Shown here: piece by piece, positions 7,101 through 13,682 of the stretch | Numbering within the stretch: the stretch's first letter is position 1 | Layout: each line of letters starts with the position of its first letter | Assembly: GCA_045634365.1 (NCBI GenBank) | Contig: JAZRAC010000058.1 | Span: 1 to 21,088, forward strand | Source: HGM04593 sp045634365 | Lineage (GTDB): Bacteria; Bacteroidota; Bacteroidia; Bacteroidales; Bacteroidaceae | Reading direction: 5' to 3' | Length of the DNA: 21,088 bases | Made by a program: the position numbers and the translations under genes | The notes under the pieces: generated by a model | The model's input: only the letters and a program-made list of their open reading frames with translations | What the model was told of the DNA's origin: nothing | Databases searched by the model: none

Positions 7101-8716
7101 TCAACGGCGACTACAACGACAAGAATCGCAACATCACAGGCAGCACCACAATCACAAATTTCCCGTTACAGATAGCAAACGCCTTCCTTAAAGAGAGTGG
7201 AATAAGCATCGACGGACGCATCGACGGTGCCCTCTCGCTCAATGGCAATATAGCAACCCCGCAGTCGGACGGATATATAAAATTCGACTCCATACACATA
7301 GACGCGCCACTGCTTGGCAGCCGTCTGCGCCTGATGAACGACAAGGTAGACATTAAAGAGAACAAGATACTGTTCAACAAATTCAACATATATGCCAAGG
7401 GCGACACTCCGTTCAATATAGATGGCTCTATCGACATTTCCAACATATTGAACCCGCTGTTCAATATAAAAATGAGGGCAAGGAACTACGCGCTTGTGAA
7501 CGCGCGGCGACAAAAGAACTCCATTGTCTATGGCAATCTTAATATGAACATAAATTCCACCATAAAAGGATACATAAACTCGCTCAACGTAAATGGCAAT
7601 GCTACAATTCTGGGAAACACCAATGTTACTTACGTAATGGAGGAGAGCACCATCGCCAACAACAACGAATTCGATGGATTGGTGGAATTTGTCAACCTAA
7701 AAGACTCCACAGCCACACGACACACCGAGGAGTTGCCAATGCTTGGCAATATCAATATGGCAATAACCCTCGACATTGAGGAGAGCGCGTGGATAAATGC
7801 CGACCTGCTCCCCGACCGTAGCAGCTACATACAGTTACAAGGCGGCGGGCATCTGAATATGAACTACAATCAGGCCGAGGGGCTCACACTCACCGGACGC
7901 TACACGCTCAACAATGGAGAAATGAAGTACAGCCTGCCCATAATACCATTAAAGACATTCAGCATAAGCCCTGGCAGCTACATTCACTGGACCGGCGACG
8001 CATTGAACCCCTTGATACAAATAACAGCCCTTGAACGAGTGGTAGCACCGGTGAGCATCGACGGCGGCAACACACAGCCTGTCGCCTTTGATGTTGGGGT
8101 TAATTTGAGCGAATCGCTCGACAATATGGCATTGAACTTCACTATGAAGGCACCCGAAAATGCCGTAATACAGGACGAGCTGAACAAAATGGATGCGGAA
8201 ACGCTTAATAAATACGCCGTCACGATGCTGATAACAGGAGCATACGTCGGCAGCAAAGGCGGGCTCACAGTGTCCAACGCATTAACATCGTTCCTCGACG
8301 CAAAAATAAACGACATTGCCGGTAACGCAATGAAAAATGTGAGCATAAACGTGGGAATAGCCGATGTTGAGAATAGCGAAACGGGCGGCTCGTATATGAA
8401 TTACAGTTTCAGCTTCGCAAAAAGATTCTGGAACGACCGCTTAACCATAATAGTGGGAGGAGAGGTGAACAGTGGCGACCACCCCGACAGCAACAGCTTC
8501 ATAAACAACATTTCGCTCGAATGGAAGATAAGCAACAGCGGCAACCGCTATCTGCGAATATTCTACGACAAGAACTACGACTCCATACTCGAAGGAGAAA
8601 TCTCCGAAACGGGAGTAGGATATATCTATAAACGGAAACTGAACAATCTGAACGAATTGTTATATTTCAAGAAACGCGACAAGCAACCAAGAACAAAAGC
8701 AACAACCAACAGATGA
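4172..8716 (+). CDS. tamB: TamB-like translocation/assembly module protein (DUF490 C-terminus)
   Basis: A 1514-residue protein of the TamB/AsmA-like bridge family, which spans from the inner membrane across the periplasm to an outer-membrane Omp85 partner. One transmembrane segment at about residues 10-33 anchors it, followed by an AsmA-like start (sequence around FRITVGSIGLSFPLKLAVSD). The body is a long run of short amphipathic beta strands rich in Asn, Asp, Ile and Thr, as expected for the beta-taco/groove fold of bridge-like lipid or protein carriers. The C-terminal 250 residues (about 1265 onward, from GSYIHWTGDALNPLIQI) match the conserved TamB domain in style and position. Its stop overlaps the start of the Omp85 lipoprotein gene in an ATGA, strong evidence for a TamA-TamB type pair. 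Known TamB proteins act in outer-membrane protein assembly and phospholipid transport; the exact cargo here is inferred only. Confidence 0.9.
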   Translation: MAKGIKIGRLAKIATIIIATPIVILWGLALLFYLPPVQKYAINRIEKAVAESSDFRITVGSIGLSFPLKLAVSDFILTQMEDTIVRGEKAAASVRLLPLLKGVVEVDYLSLENTLINTGDLIDGTRIDGYIGYLRAVARNINLVTEEANIKYFNLHDTNITVDIGRNVPTEKDSPDAKWIIELQKGNIENTKLAINLPDDSLFLGTSIERFGIKGVTADIFTNKYTIEEVGIDGTAVTYRQGGTRNIAINEIALHGENILYAHPLYAAEIDKLTFAQPDGVTITEGKITATAGADGIDIPAITIRSANGTYLEGEAQIPFNITMGSNSPVRANLAAYINKRDIHNFLTPEQASSLASLPDSLLNGNITIDGAIGDINIERASIEIPTMAQATLRGNIKNIADSAKREASITLDGRILNADKITGSKSDTPVTPLKIEGEARLQRDLCYTDIALTGKGRGKITAYYDTKSNIYNTKISTEELNIKATIPAVPLTGLTMQAALSGQGTDIFNADTYYQLIAEVDSINYNDTALNGITLSAFQANSLALLSVQSYSRDASFTLLSSNRLDSLKVSTDTKLDIYNIDLAALKIGENAISGSANIAIKGSTDLNETHSLSLTGSGITINTPQKRYTPRTLNIEFATAPDGSRIDIENGDLMLNGEIASGYTHLLKQADKLQSLVQNASLKRDTMYYATEFERLLPAASIKFHCRQENLLANALAINNIKFTDIELSATLDTIKGIRLQGKADNIATADIKADSIRVRMRQNGDNITFFTQARNTSKEKKEQYTATMHGNLNKDTLNTNIFFKGYDDESKTSIGSTTYIKPQELSIHFAPKGYFIGTPITINSDNHITIGKNRTISANLAATDKIGAGLHLYTIEDSTAKHDITLELSDINLSTLTGTFPYAPNIAGTLNCDIRYRNDDRGETFSGDIICDGIAYDGTYIGNEIVEAVYLPKKDGSHYLALLMHHNDEEILNLNGDYNDKNRNITGSTTITNFPLQIANAFLKESGISIDGRIDGALSLNGNIATPQSDGYIKFDSIHIDAPLLGSRLRLMNDKVDIKENKILFNKFNIYAKGDTPFNIDGSIDISNILNPLFNIKMRARNYALVNARRQKNSIVYGNLNMNINSTIKGYINSLNVNGNATILGNTNVTYVMEESTIANNNEFDGLVEFVNLKDSTATRHTEELPMLGNINMAITLDIEESAWINADLLPDRSSYIQLQGGGHLNMNYNQAEGLTLTGRYTLNNGEMKYSLPIIPLKTFSISPGSYIHWTGDALNPLIQITALERVVAPVSIDGGNTQPVAFDVGVNLSESLDNMALNFTMKAPENAVIQDELNKMDAETLNKYAVTMLITGAYVGSKGGLTVSNALTSFLDAKINDIAGNAMKNVSINVGIADVENSETGGSYMNYSFSFAKRFWNDRLTIIVGGEVNSGDHPDSNSFINNISLEWKISNSGNRYLRIFYDKNYDSILEGEISETGVGYIYKRKLNNLNELLYFKKRDKQPRTKATTNR

Positions 8717-11022
8717 AAAACAGCATCCTATACATATTGCTCATCATTATACTGTCGGCCTGCTCTCCCACACGACACATAGCCGATGGCGAGCAACTGT
8801 ACACAGGCATTAAGAAGATTGAGATTACAGGCGCAAAGGAGTATGCCTCCTCACCAGTGGGGCAAATGGCAATAGACGAAGTTATTGCCGCCCTTGCCTG
8901 CGCACCCAACGGTTCCGTTGCGGGAAGTTCGCGCATAAAGACTTTCTCTGTCGGGCTATGGTGGTACAACACCTTCTACAACAGCAAGGGACGCCTCGGC
9001 CGATGGCTGTTCGACACCTTCGGCACCCCACCCGTGCTTATATCCAAAGTTAATCCGGAACTGCGTGCACAGGTTGCAAGCAATGTGCTTAAATATTATG
9101 GGTACTTCAACGGGAGTGTAACCGAGAATATAGTAACCAACAAAAAGAACGAGAAAAAGGCAAAAGTATCGTACAATATCACCCTGCACAAGCCCTACGT
9201 TTACGACAGCATAGAGTATCGCGGCTTCACTGGCAAAGCCGACAGCCTTATAAAAACCACCAAACAAGATAGGCTGATAAACAGCGGAGAGCAGTTCAGC
9301 GCATACGCCATAAACAACGAGAGGGAGAGAATAAATACATTGCTCAGGAACAACGGCTACTACTATTACCAGCCCTCCTTCACCAAAATTTTTGCCGACA
9401 CAATAAACAAGCCTGGAATGGCGGACATACGCATAGAACCGCAAAAAGGATTACCGGCACGCAGCAACCGCCCCTACACCATCGGCAATATAAAAATAGA
9501 GCTGCTCAACAACAATGCAAGCAGCAAGCGTGAGGCACGCGACACAATAAGCCGGAACAACCTCACCTATATATATAGTGGGAAAAAGCCCACCGTGCGC
9601 ATAGGTACCCTGTTGCGCAACATCTATCTGCGAACAGGGAACATCTACTCGCAGGAGCAACAACAAAAGAGCCTGCAACAGCTCAGCAAGATGAATATTT
9701 TTAGCGGTACAAATTTCAATTTTACTCCGCGAGGCGAGAGTGACACGCTCGATTTAAATATCACGGCACAGCTCGACAAACCCTACGACTTTGTTTTTGA
9801 GCTGAACCTTACATCGAAGAGTAACAATCAAATAGGGCCCGGCAGCAAGATAAGCCTCTCGCGCAAGAACCTTTTTCGCGGGGGAGAGACGCTAACTCTT
9901 GCCCTGAAAGGTTCCTATGAGTGGCAGACAGGCGAAAAGACCGACGAAGATAACTCTCTTATAAATTCCTGGGAAACAGGTGCCGACGTAACCCTCACAT
10001 TCCCAAGGCTTTTTCTCCCAATAGCGCACCGCAGATATTTGCGCACGCCGGCTACTACATCGTTCAAAATTTATGCCAACCGCCTTAATCGTTCAGGTTT
10101 TTTCAGAATGATACAGGTGGGTGGCGATGCTACATACAACATATACTCGCACAGCACCACCACACACACAATCACCCCCTTCCGGCTCACTTACGACATT
10201 CTGCGCAGCACCACCACAAAATTCGATGCAATTGTTGCCGAGAACCGTTCACTGCAATATAGTTTTCAGGACCAATTTATTCCGGCAATGCAATACACAT
10301 TCACATACGACAATGCCGGCACCGCTCACCGCAACAAAACCCGTTTCGAGGGCTCAATAACATCGGCCGGCAACATAACCTCGCTTGCAATGTGTGCCTT
10401 TGGCGAAAAATGGAGCGAGAAGAACAAGAAATTATTTAACAACCCCTATGCACAGTTTATAAAAATCACCGCCGAGCTTCGGCAGCTGTATAAAATAAAT
10501 TCAAGCAATTACATCGCCACACGCATTATGGCCGGAGTACTACCCTGTTACGGAAATTCGAAACAGGCGCCTTACAGCGAGCAGTTCTACATTGGCGGAG
10601 CCAACAGCCTGCGTGCATTCACCGTGCGCACTGTGGGGCCCGGCAGTTTCCATCCGGCAGCCGAAACGCGCTACTCATACCTCGACGAAACGGGAACCCT
10701 TAAATTCGAGGCAAATATCGAATATAGGTTCAAAATAATTTCACAACTGCACGGTGCGCTCTTTGTCGATGCGGGAAACATTTGGCTTTTAAGAGAGGAC
10801 GAGAATCGCCCGGGCGGATTGTTCGAAATGAAAAACTTTGGCAAACAGCTTGCGCTGAACACAGGCTTCGGCATACGCTACGACGTTGATTTTCTGGTGC
10901 TGCGCCTCGACTTTGGCCTTGGGCTGCACGCACCCTATAAAACCAAGCGAAACGGCTACTTTAACCTGTCGCCATTTGGCGACGGATTTGCTTGGCATTT
11001 TGCAATAGGCTATCCTTTTTAA
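8713..11022 (+). CDS. tamL: TamL-like Omp85/BamA-family outer-membrane lipoprotein
   Basis: A 769-residue outer-membrane beta-barrel protein of the Omp85 superfamily. Residues 1-17 form a lipoprotein signal with lipobox LSAC (C17), unlike proteobacterial TamA or BamA, which have ordinary signal peptides; lipidated TamA homologues (TamL) are described in Bacteroidota. Residues about 30-370 hold POTRA-like alternating segments; the barrel follows, with the conserved loop-6 motif seen as GGANSLRAF (R634; VRGF in BamA). The chain ends in WHFAIGYPF, an alternating hydrophobic strand with terminal Phe, the usual beta-barrel assembly signal. ATG overlaps the tamB stop (ATGA), so translation is probably coupled. 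The sequence after the stop is AT-rich and lacks a clear terminator hairpin. Confidence 0.9.
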   Translation: MKNSILYILLIIILSACSPTRHIADGEQLYTGIKKIEITGAKEYASSPVGQMAIDEVIAALACAPNGSVAGSSRIKTFSVGLWWYNTFYNSKGRLGRWLFDTFGTPPVLISKVNPELRAQVASNVLKYYGYFNGSVTENIVTNKKNEKKAKVSYNITLHKPYVYDSIEYRGFTGKADSLIKTTKQDRLINSGEQFSAYAINNERERINTLLRNNGYYYYQPSFTKIFADTINKPGMADIRIEPQKGLPARSNRPYTIGNIKIELLNNNASSKREARDTISRNNLTYIYSGKKPTVRIGTLLRNIYLRTGNIYSQEQQQKSLQQLSKMNIFSGTNFNFTPRGESDTLDLNITAQLDKPYDFVFELNLTSKSNNQIGPGSKISLSRKNLFRGGETLTLALKGSYEWQTGEKTDEDNSLINSWETGADVTLTFPRLFLPIAHRRYLRTPATTSFKIYANRLNRSGFFRMIQVGGDATYNIYSHSTTTHTITPFRLTYDILRSTTTKFDAIVAENRSLQYSFQDQFIPAMQYTFTYDNAGTAHRNKTRFEGSITSAGNITSLAMCAFGEKWSEKNKKLFNNPYAQFIKITAELRQLYKINSSNYIATRIMAGVLPCYGNSKQAPYSEQFYIGGANSLRAFTVRTVGPGSFHPAAETRYSYLDETGTLKFEANIEYRFKIISQLHGALFVDAGNIWLLREDENRPGGLFEMKNFGKQLALNTGFGIRYDVDFLVLRLDFGLGLHAPYKTKRNGYFNLSPFGDGFAWHFAIGYPF

Positions 11023-11039
11023 AAAAATAGTATAAAATT

Positions 11040-11071
11040 TTGTTTAAAAAGAAAACTATTCTGTATATTTG
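11040..11071 (+). promoter_or_regulatory. Bacteroidota-type promoter for the nucleotidyltransferase gene
   Basis: TTG at 11040-11042, a 21-base spacer and TATATTTG at 11064-11071 match the consensus. The predicted transcript begins near 11078 and has a leader of about 90 bases, long for this window, AT-rich towards the ATG and with a small GACT/AGTC stem near its 5' end (11077-11095). Confidence 0.8.
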
Positions 11072-11168
11072 CAGTAGACTGTGAAATATGTAGTCAATCG
11101 CCGAGAACCAACCGTTCCCGACAATATATTAACGGAATTTATTTTTTTAATTTATAAACTAATATAAT

Positions 11169-12074
11169 ATGAAACCTACACTATTTGTATTGGCTGCCGG
11201 AATGGGTAGCCGTTATGGCGGTTTGAAACAGTTGGATGGTCTTGGCCCCAACGGCGAAACAATTATGGACTACTCTATTTTCGATGCTATCCGCGCGGGC
11301 TTCGGTAAATTGGTATTCGTAATCCGCAAGGATTTTGAAGAGGATTTCCGTAACATCATCCTCAAAAAGTACGAAGGACACATTCCCACAGAACTTGTAT
11401 TCCAAGCAATCGACAACCTTCCCGAAGGATTCACAGCTCCCGCAGAGCGCACAAAGCCTTGGGGTACCAACCACGCTGTTCTTATGGGCAAGGATGTTAT
11501 CAAGGAGCCTTTTGCTGTTATTAACGCCGACGACTTCTATGGCCGCGACGCATTTGCTGTAATGGGTAAATGGTTGAGCGAGCTTCCCGAGGGCAGCACA
11601 GGCAAATACAGTATGGTGGGTTTCCGCATCTGCAACACATTGAGCGAGAATGGTAGCGTTGCACGCGGCGTTTGCTCAAAGAACGACCAAGACCTTCTCA
11701 CCGGCGTTGTTGAGCGCACCGAGATTATGCGCGTAGATGGCACCATCTGCTACAAGGACGAGCAAGGCGAGTGGCAGCCCGTTGGCGAGCAGACACCTGT
11801 TTCCATGAACTTCTGGGGCTTCACACCCGACTACTTCAAATACAGCGAGGAGCAGTTTGTAGACTTCCTCAAAGAGAATGCCGACAAGCCCAAGGCCGAG
11901 TACTTTATCCCCTTGGTGGTGGACAACCTCATCAACAGCGGCGAGGCTACTTGCGAGGTTCTCGACACAACTGCAAAATGGTTCGGTGTTACATACGCTG
12001 CCGACCGTCCTGCCACTGTCGAGAAGATACAGTCACTTGTTGAGGCCGGTGAATACCCCAACAAATTGTTCTAA
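11169..12074 (+). CDS. Nucleotidyltransferase (nucleotide-sugar pyrophosphorylase type)
   Basis: A 301-residue protein of the NTP-transferase fold that includes glucose-1-phosphate uridylyl- and thymidylyltransferases. The N-terminal nucleotide-binding loop LAAGMGSRYGGLKQL (residues 8-22) has the Gly-rich signature plus Arg and Lys, and INADDFYG around residue 118-125 supplies the probable metal-binding aspartate. Family members join a sugar-1-phosphate to an NTP to give an NDP-sugar and pyrophosphate; the sugar and nucleotide used here cannot be told. It is a single-gene unit with its own promoter, roughly 90-base leader and strong terminator. Codon choice is distinct from its neighbours: Ile is ATC or ATT with one ATA, and Arg is CGC or CGT with no AGA or AGG, which suggests high expression. 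Confidence 0.85.
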   Translation: MKPTLFVLAAGMGSRYGGLKQLDGLGPNGETIMDYSIFDAIRAGFGKLVFVIRKDFEEDFRNIILKKYEGHIPTELVFQAIDNLPEGFTAPAERTKPWGTNHAVLMGKDVIKEPFAVINADDFYGRDAFAVMGKWLSELPEGSTGKYSMVGFRICNTLSENGSVARGVCSKNDQDLLTGVVERTEIMRVDGTICYKDEQGEWQPVGEQTPVSMNFWGFTPDYFKYSEEQFVDFLKENADKPKAEYFIPLVVDNLINSGEATCEVLDTTAKWFGVTYAADRPATVEKIQSLVEAGEYPNKLF

Positions 12075-12101
12075 AAAGCCTCTATCGGTTACATAATATC
12101 G

Positions 12102-12135
12102 CAATCGGCAACCCGCAAGGTTGCCGATTGTTTTT
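12102..12135 (+). terminator. Intrinsic terminator of the nucleotidyltransferase gene
   Basis: A perfect 12-bp stem (CAATCGGCAACC at 12102-12113 with GGTTGCCGATTG at 12119-12130) closes a CGCAA loop and is followed by five T. Confidence 0.93.
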
Positions 12136-12172
12136 CTACCTAAACAACTTTTTTTATTTAAACGGTTTATGC

Positions 12173-12180
12173 TATATTTG
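12173..12180 (+). promoter_or_regulatory. -7 promoter element for the small exported protein
   Basis: TATATTTG followed by C matches TAnnTTTG exactly, 29 bases before the ATG. The expected -33 position is a T-rich tract without TTG. Confidence 0.65.
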
Positions 12181-12209
12181 CAACCATATAAACAAGCAGA
12201 CCGATAATT

Positions 12210-12599
12210 ATGAAAAAGATTTTACTATTATTTGTTGCAACAATCATTTGCGCAACCATCAGCGCCAACAATCCGCACAAGGTATTCTGCGAATTGGTGG
12301 GGAAACAGAAATTTTTAAGTGCAAAATGCACGGTGGAGATAGATATGGGGCAGAATCCATACGAGAATAGCAAACTCGTCGACGAGAGAGGAAAGAAAAT
12401 CACATTTAACTCTATGATTGACGCAATGAACTATATGGGCCGCTTGGGGTGGGATTTTGAACAGGCTTATGTGATTGCCGGCGAGAATGAGAATATCTTT
12501 CATTGGTTATTGAGCAAGGAGATTGTGGAGGATAGCGAGGCGAGCGAAGGGATTATCACAAAGGAGCAGTTCAAAAAGCGACAGAAGAAAAACAGATAA
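12210..12599 (+). CDS. Small exported protein of unknown function
   Basis: A 129-residue protein that I do not assign to a named family. Residues 1-19 form a typical signal peptide (MKKILLLFVATIICATISA) with cleavage likely after SA, so the mature protein of about 110 residues should be periplasmic or secreted. The mature part has a short beta segment (CTVEIDMG), then FNSMIDAMNYMGRLGWDFEQ, a helix followed by GW-D/E-F that loosely recalls DUF4177-like small domains in which GWE follows a helix. The C-terminus is charged (KEQFKKRQKKNR). Cys27 and Cys40 of the precursor could form a disulfide. It has its own -7 element and no close downstream partner on the same strand; the repeat copy A begins five bases after its stop. 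Confidence 0.8.
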   Translation: MKKILLLFVATIICATISANNPHKVFCELVGKQKFLSAKCTVEIDMGQNPYENSKLVDERGKKITFNSMIDAMNYMGRLGWDFEQAYVIAGENENIFHWLLSKEIVEDSEASEGIITKEQFKKRQKKNR

Positions 12600-12603
12600 A
12601 TGC

Positions 12604-12914
12604 GGTTCAGTAGAAATTTACAGTGGATACTACTATTTGTTTGTCAAACATTCTTGCTTTTAACTTCTCGGTGGCCCGCGAGTAGTTCTTGCTTTAAACA
12701 ATTTGTTTTATATGTTCTTTTGTACCCAAAAGAACCAAAAAGGTCCGGCACACGAGTACGTTCAAGTCGCTCACGCCTCGGCTCGCGAATTGCTACGCAA
12801 TATACCTCGTTCCTCGCTTGTCATTAAAGGCCGGTTATTTTTTAGAATTACCACTGCTGGTATACTACACAATAATTAAAGATTTATTTACCCACACCTT
12901 TTTGCTATTGAGCC
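12604..12914 (+). repeat. Dispersed intergenic repeat, copy A (long form)
   Basis: Its two outer parts, 12604-12698 and 12838-12914, match 16617-16711 and 16720-16796 nearly base for base, including the long identical run from GGATACTAC through TTCTCGGTGGCC and the run from TACACAATAATTAAAG to ATTGAGCC. Between them copy A has 139 bases (12699-12837) where copy B has only 8. The element is non-coding; the 75-codon frame from 12600 is interrupted by structure absent from copy B and is not conserved. It has no obvious long terminal inverted repeats, though CAGTGG near the left (12621) and CCACTG on the right (12851) are inverted. It lies between a plus-strand gene end and a minus-strand tRNA end. 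Confidence 0.85.
12699..12837 (+). repeat. Extra block inside repeat copy A carrying a 9-bp palindrome
   Basis: This block is missing from copy B. It begins with GTTCTTTTG (12714-12722) and CAAAAGAAC (12727-12735) around a TACC loop, continues with CCGGCACACG, a CG-rich run, TTGCTACGCAA (an inverted repeat, 12790-12800) and ends near GGCCGG. Part of it resembles 8-43 in reverse orientation. It could be a small nested element, or copy B could be a deletion derivative. Confidence 0.65.
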
Positions 12915-12950
12915 ATATTCACGGCTCCCCCGGACCACATACATAAACCA

Positions 12951-12988
12951 CACAAAAAAGTCTTGCCAATCGGCAAGACTTTTTTGTG
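12951..12988 (-). terminator. Intrinsic terminator of tRNA-Gln (usable on both strands)
   Basis: A perfect 17-bp stem (12951-12967 with 12972-12988) has a 4-base loop and a GC-rich apex (GTCTTGCC/GGCAAGAC) flanked by A6 and T6, so it should terminate in either direction. It starts two bases from the tRNA 3' end. Confidence 0.93.
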
Positions 12989-12989
12989 G

Positions 12990-13060
12990 TTGGGCTACCC
13001 GGACTCGAACCAGGAAAGGCAGGACCAGAATCTGCAGTGTTACCATTACACCATAGCCCA
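12990..13060 (-). tRNA. tRNA-Gln (anticodon CUG)
   Basis: The minus strand folds into a cloverleaf with the acceptor stem UGGGCUA/UAGCCCA; the weak U1-A72 pair is typical of tRNA-Gln. The anticodon loop is UUCUGGU, giving CUG, which reads CAG. The T loop is UUCGAGU. One oddity is position 31-39, where A faces C next to the loop; the rest of that stem (GCAG/CUGC) is paired. The discriminator base is A and CCA is not encoded in full. It is a lone gene with its own -7 box upstream and a strong terminator directly after. Confidence 0.92.
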
Positions 13061-13076
13061 ATGCTCAAATGCGATG

Positions 13077-13084
13077 CAAAGATA
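13077..13084 (-). promoter_or_regulatory. -7 promoter element for tRNA-Gln
   Basis: On the minus strand TATCTTTG followed by C is an exact TAnnTTTG match, 16 bases upstream of the tRNA 5' end. No TTG is present 20 bases further upstream. Confidence 0.7.
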
Positions 13085-13179
13085 CAACAATTCTCGTTAA
13101 AAAAAATGTTTTGCCCATTTTTTTACTTAAATATTTCAAAAAAAAAGATAATAATATATGTTTTAGGGCAAAATCTACC

Positions 13180-13187
13180 TATCTTTG
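13180..13187 (+). promoter_or_regulatory. -7 promoter element for rsfS-ftsH-cdsA
   Basis: TATCTTTG followed by C is an exact TAnnTTTG match. It predicts a start near 13194 and a leader of about 130 bases before rsfS. A weaker second candidate, TACTTTTT at about 13298-13305, lies closer to the gene. Confidence 0.65.
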
Positions 13188-13203
13188 CGATAATGACACA
13201 TTG

Positions 13204-13229
13204 TGTAACAACAAATACACCTTGTTACA
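13204..13229 (+). promoter_or_regulatory. Inverted repeat in the rsfS leader
   Basis: TGTAACAA and TTGTTACA form a perfect 8-bp dyad with a 10-base centre, just after the predicted transcription start. It could be an operator for a dimeric regulator or an RNA hairpin at the 5' end of the transcript. Confidence 0.5.
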
Positions 13230-13249
13230 TATAGGGCAGCAGAATATGT

Positions 13250-13275
13250 CATTTTGGCACAAATGCCGCAAAATG
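13250..13275 (+). promoter_or_regulatory. Second hairpin in the rsfS leader
   Basis: CATTTTGGCA and TGCCGCAAAATG pair around a CAAA loop with a two-base bulge, giving about ten pairs. No T run follows directly, so it is not a classic terminator. Confidence 0.4.
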
Positions 13276-13326
13276 AGGCGTGGTATAAATTTTGTAAATA
13301 CTTTTTAGAAACTGAAACAACAATAT

Positions 13327-13677
13327 ATGCAAGAATTCATTAAACAGATAATAGATGCCATTCAAGAGAAGAAAGGCAAGGAGATAACCATTGTGGATAT
13401 GGAAAAATTGGGGAACAGTATCTGCGACTATTTTGTTATATGCCAAGGAAATTCCCCCGCACAAGTGAGCGCAATAACCGACTCGGTAGAGGAGTTGGTG
13501 CGCAAAGGATGCAAACGCAAGCCCTATGCAGTGGATGGTTTAAGAAACGCTCAATGGGTGGCAATGGATTATGGCGATGTACTCGTGCACATATTTCTGC
13601 CCGACATTCGTGCCTTCTACGACATTGAGCACCTGTGGGCCGATGCGAAAATAACAAATATCCCCAATCTCGATTGA
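13327..13677 (+). CDS. rsfS: Ribosome silencing factor RsfS
   Basis: A 116-residue protein of the RsfS/YbeB/Iojap family, which binds ribosomal protein uL14 and blocks joining of the subunits when nutrients are short. The conserved features are DYFVICQGNSPAQV (about residues 34-47), the central GLRNAQWVAMDYGDVLVHIF (GxxxxxWxxxDYGDxxVHxF, about 71-90) and the C-terminal FYDIEHLWADA. Length is normal for the family. It is the first gene of a plus-strand operon; ftsH starts 5 bases after its stop. The leader upstream is unusually long and contains two inverted repeats. Confidence 0.96.
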   Translation: MQEFIKQIIDAIQEKKGKEITIVDMEKLGNSICDYFVICQGNSPAQVSAITDSVEELVRKGCKRKPYAVDGLRNAQWVAMDYGDVLVHIFLPDIRAFYDIEHLWADAKITNIPNLD

Positions 13678-13682
13678 TTATT

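Noticed and set aside
12600..12827. 75-codon frame after the small exported protein
   Set aside because: It starts at the repeat boundary, runs through the block missing from copy B and shows no protein features.
12604..13060. CRISPR array or phage attachment site around the repeat and tRNA-Gln
   Set aside because: There are only two distant copies of the repeat with no regular spacers, no cas genes, no integrase, and no duplication of the tRNA 3' end in the window.
13635..13682. Upstream extension of ftsH to 13635
   Set aside because: It would overlap rsfS by 43 bases and adds residues foreign to FtsH; ATG 13683 gives the normal N-terminus.
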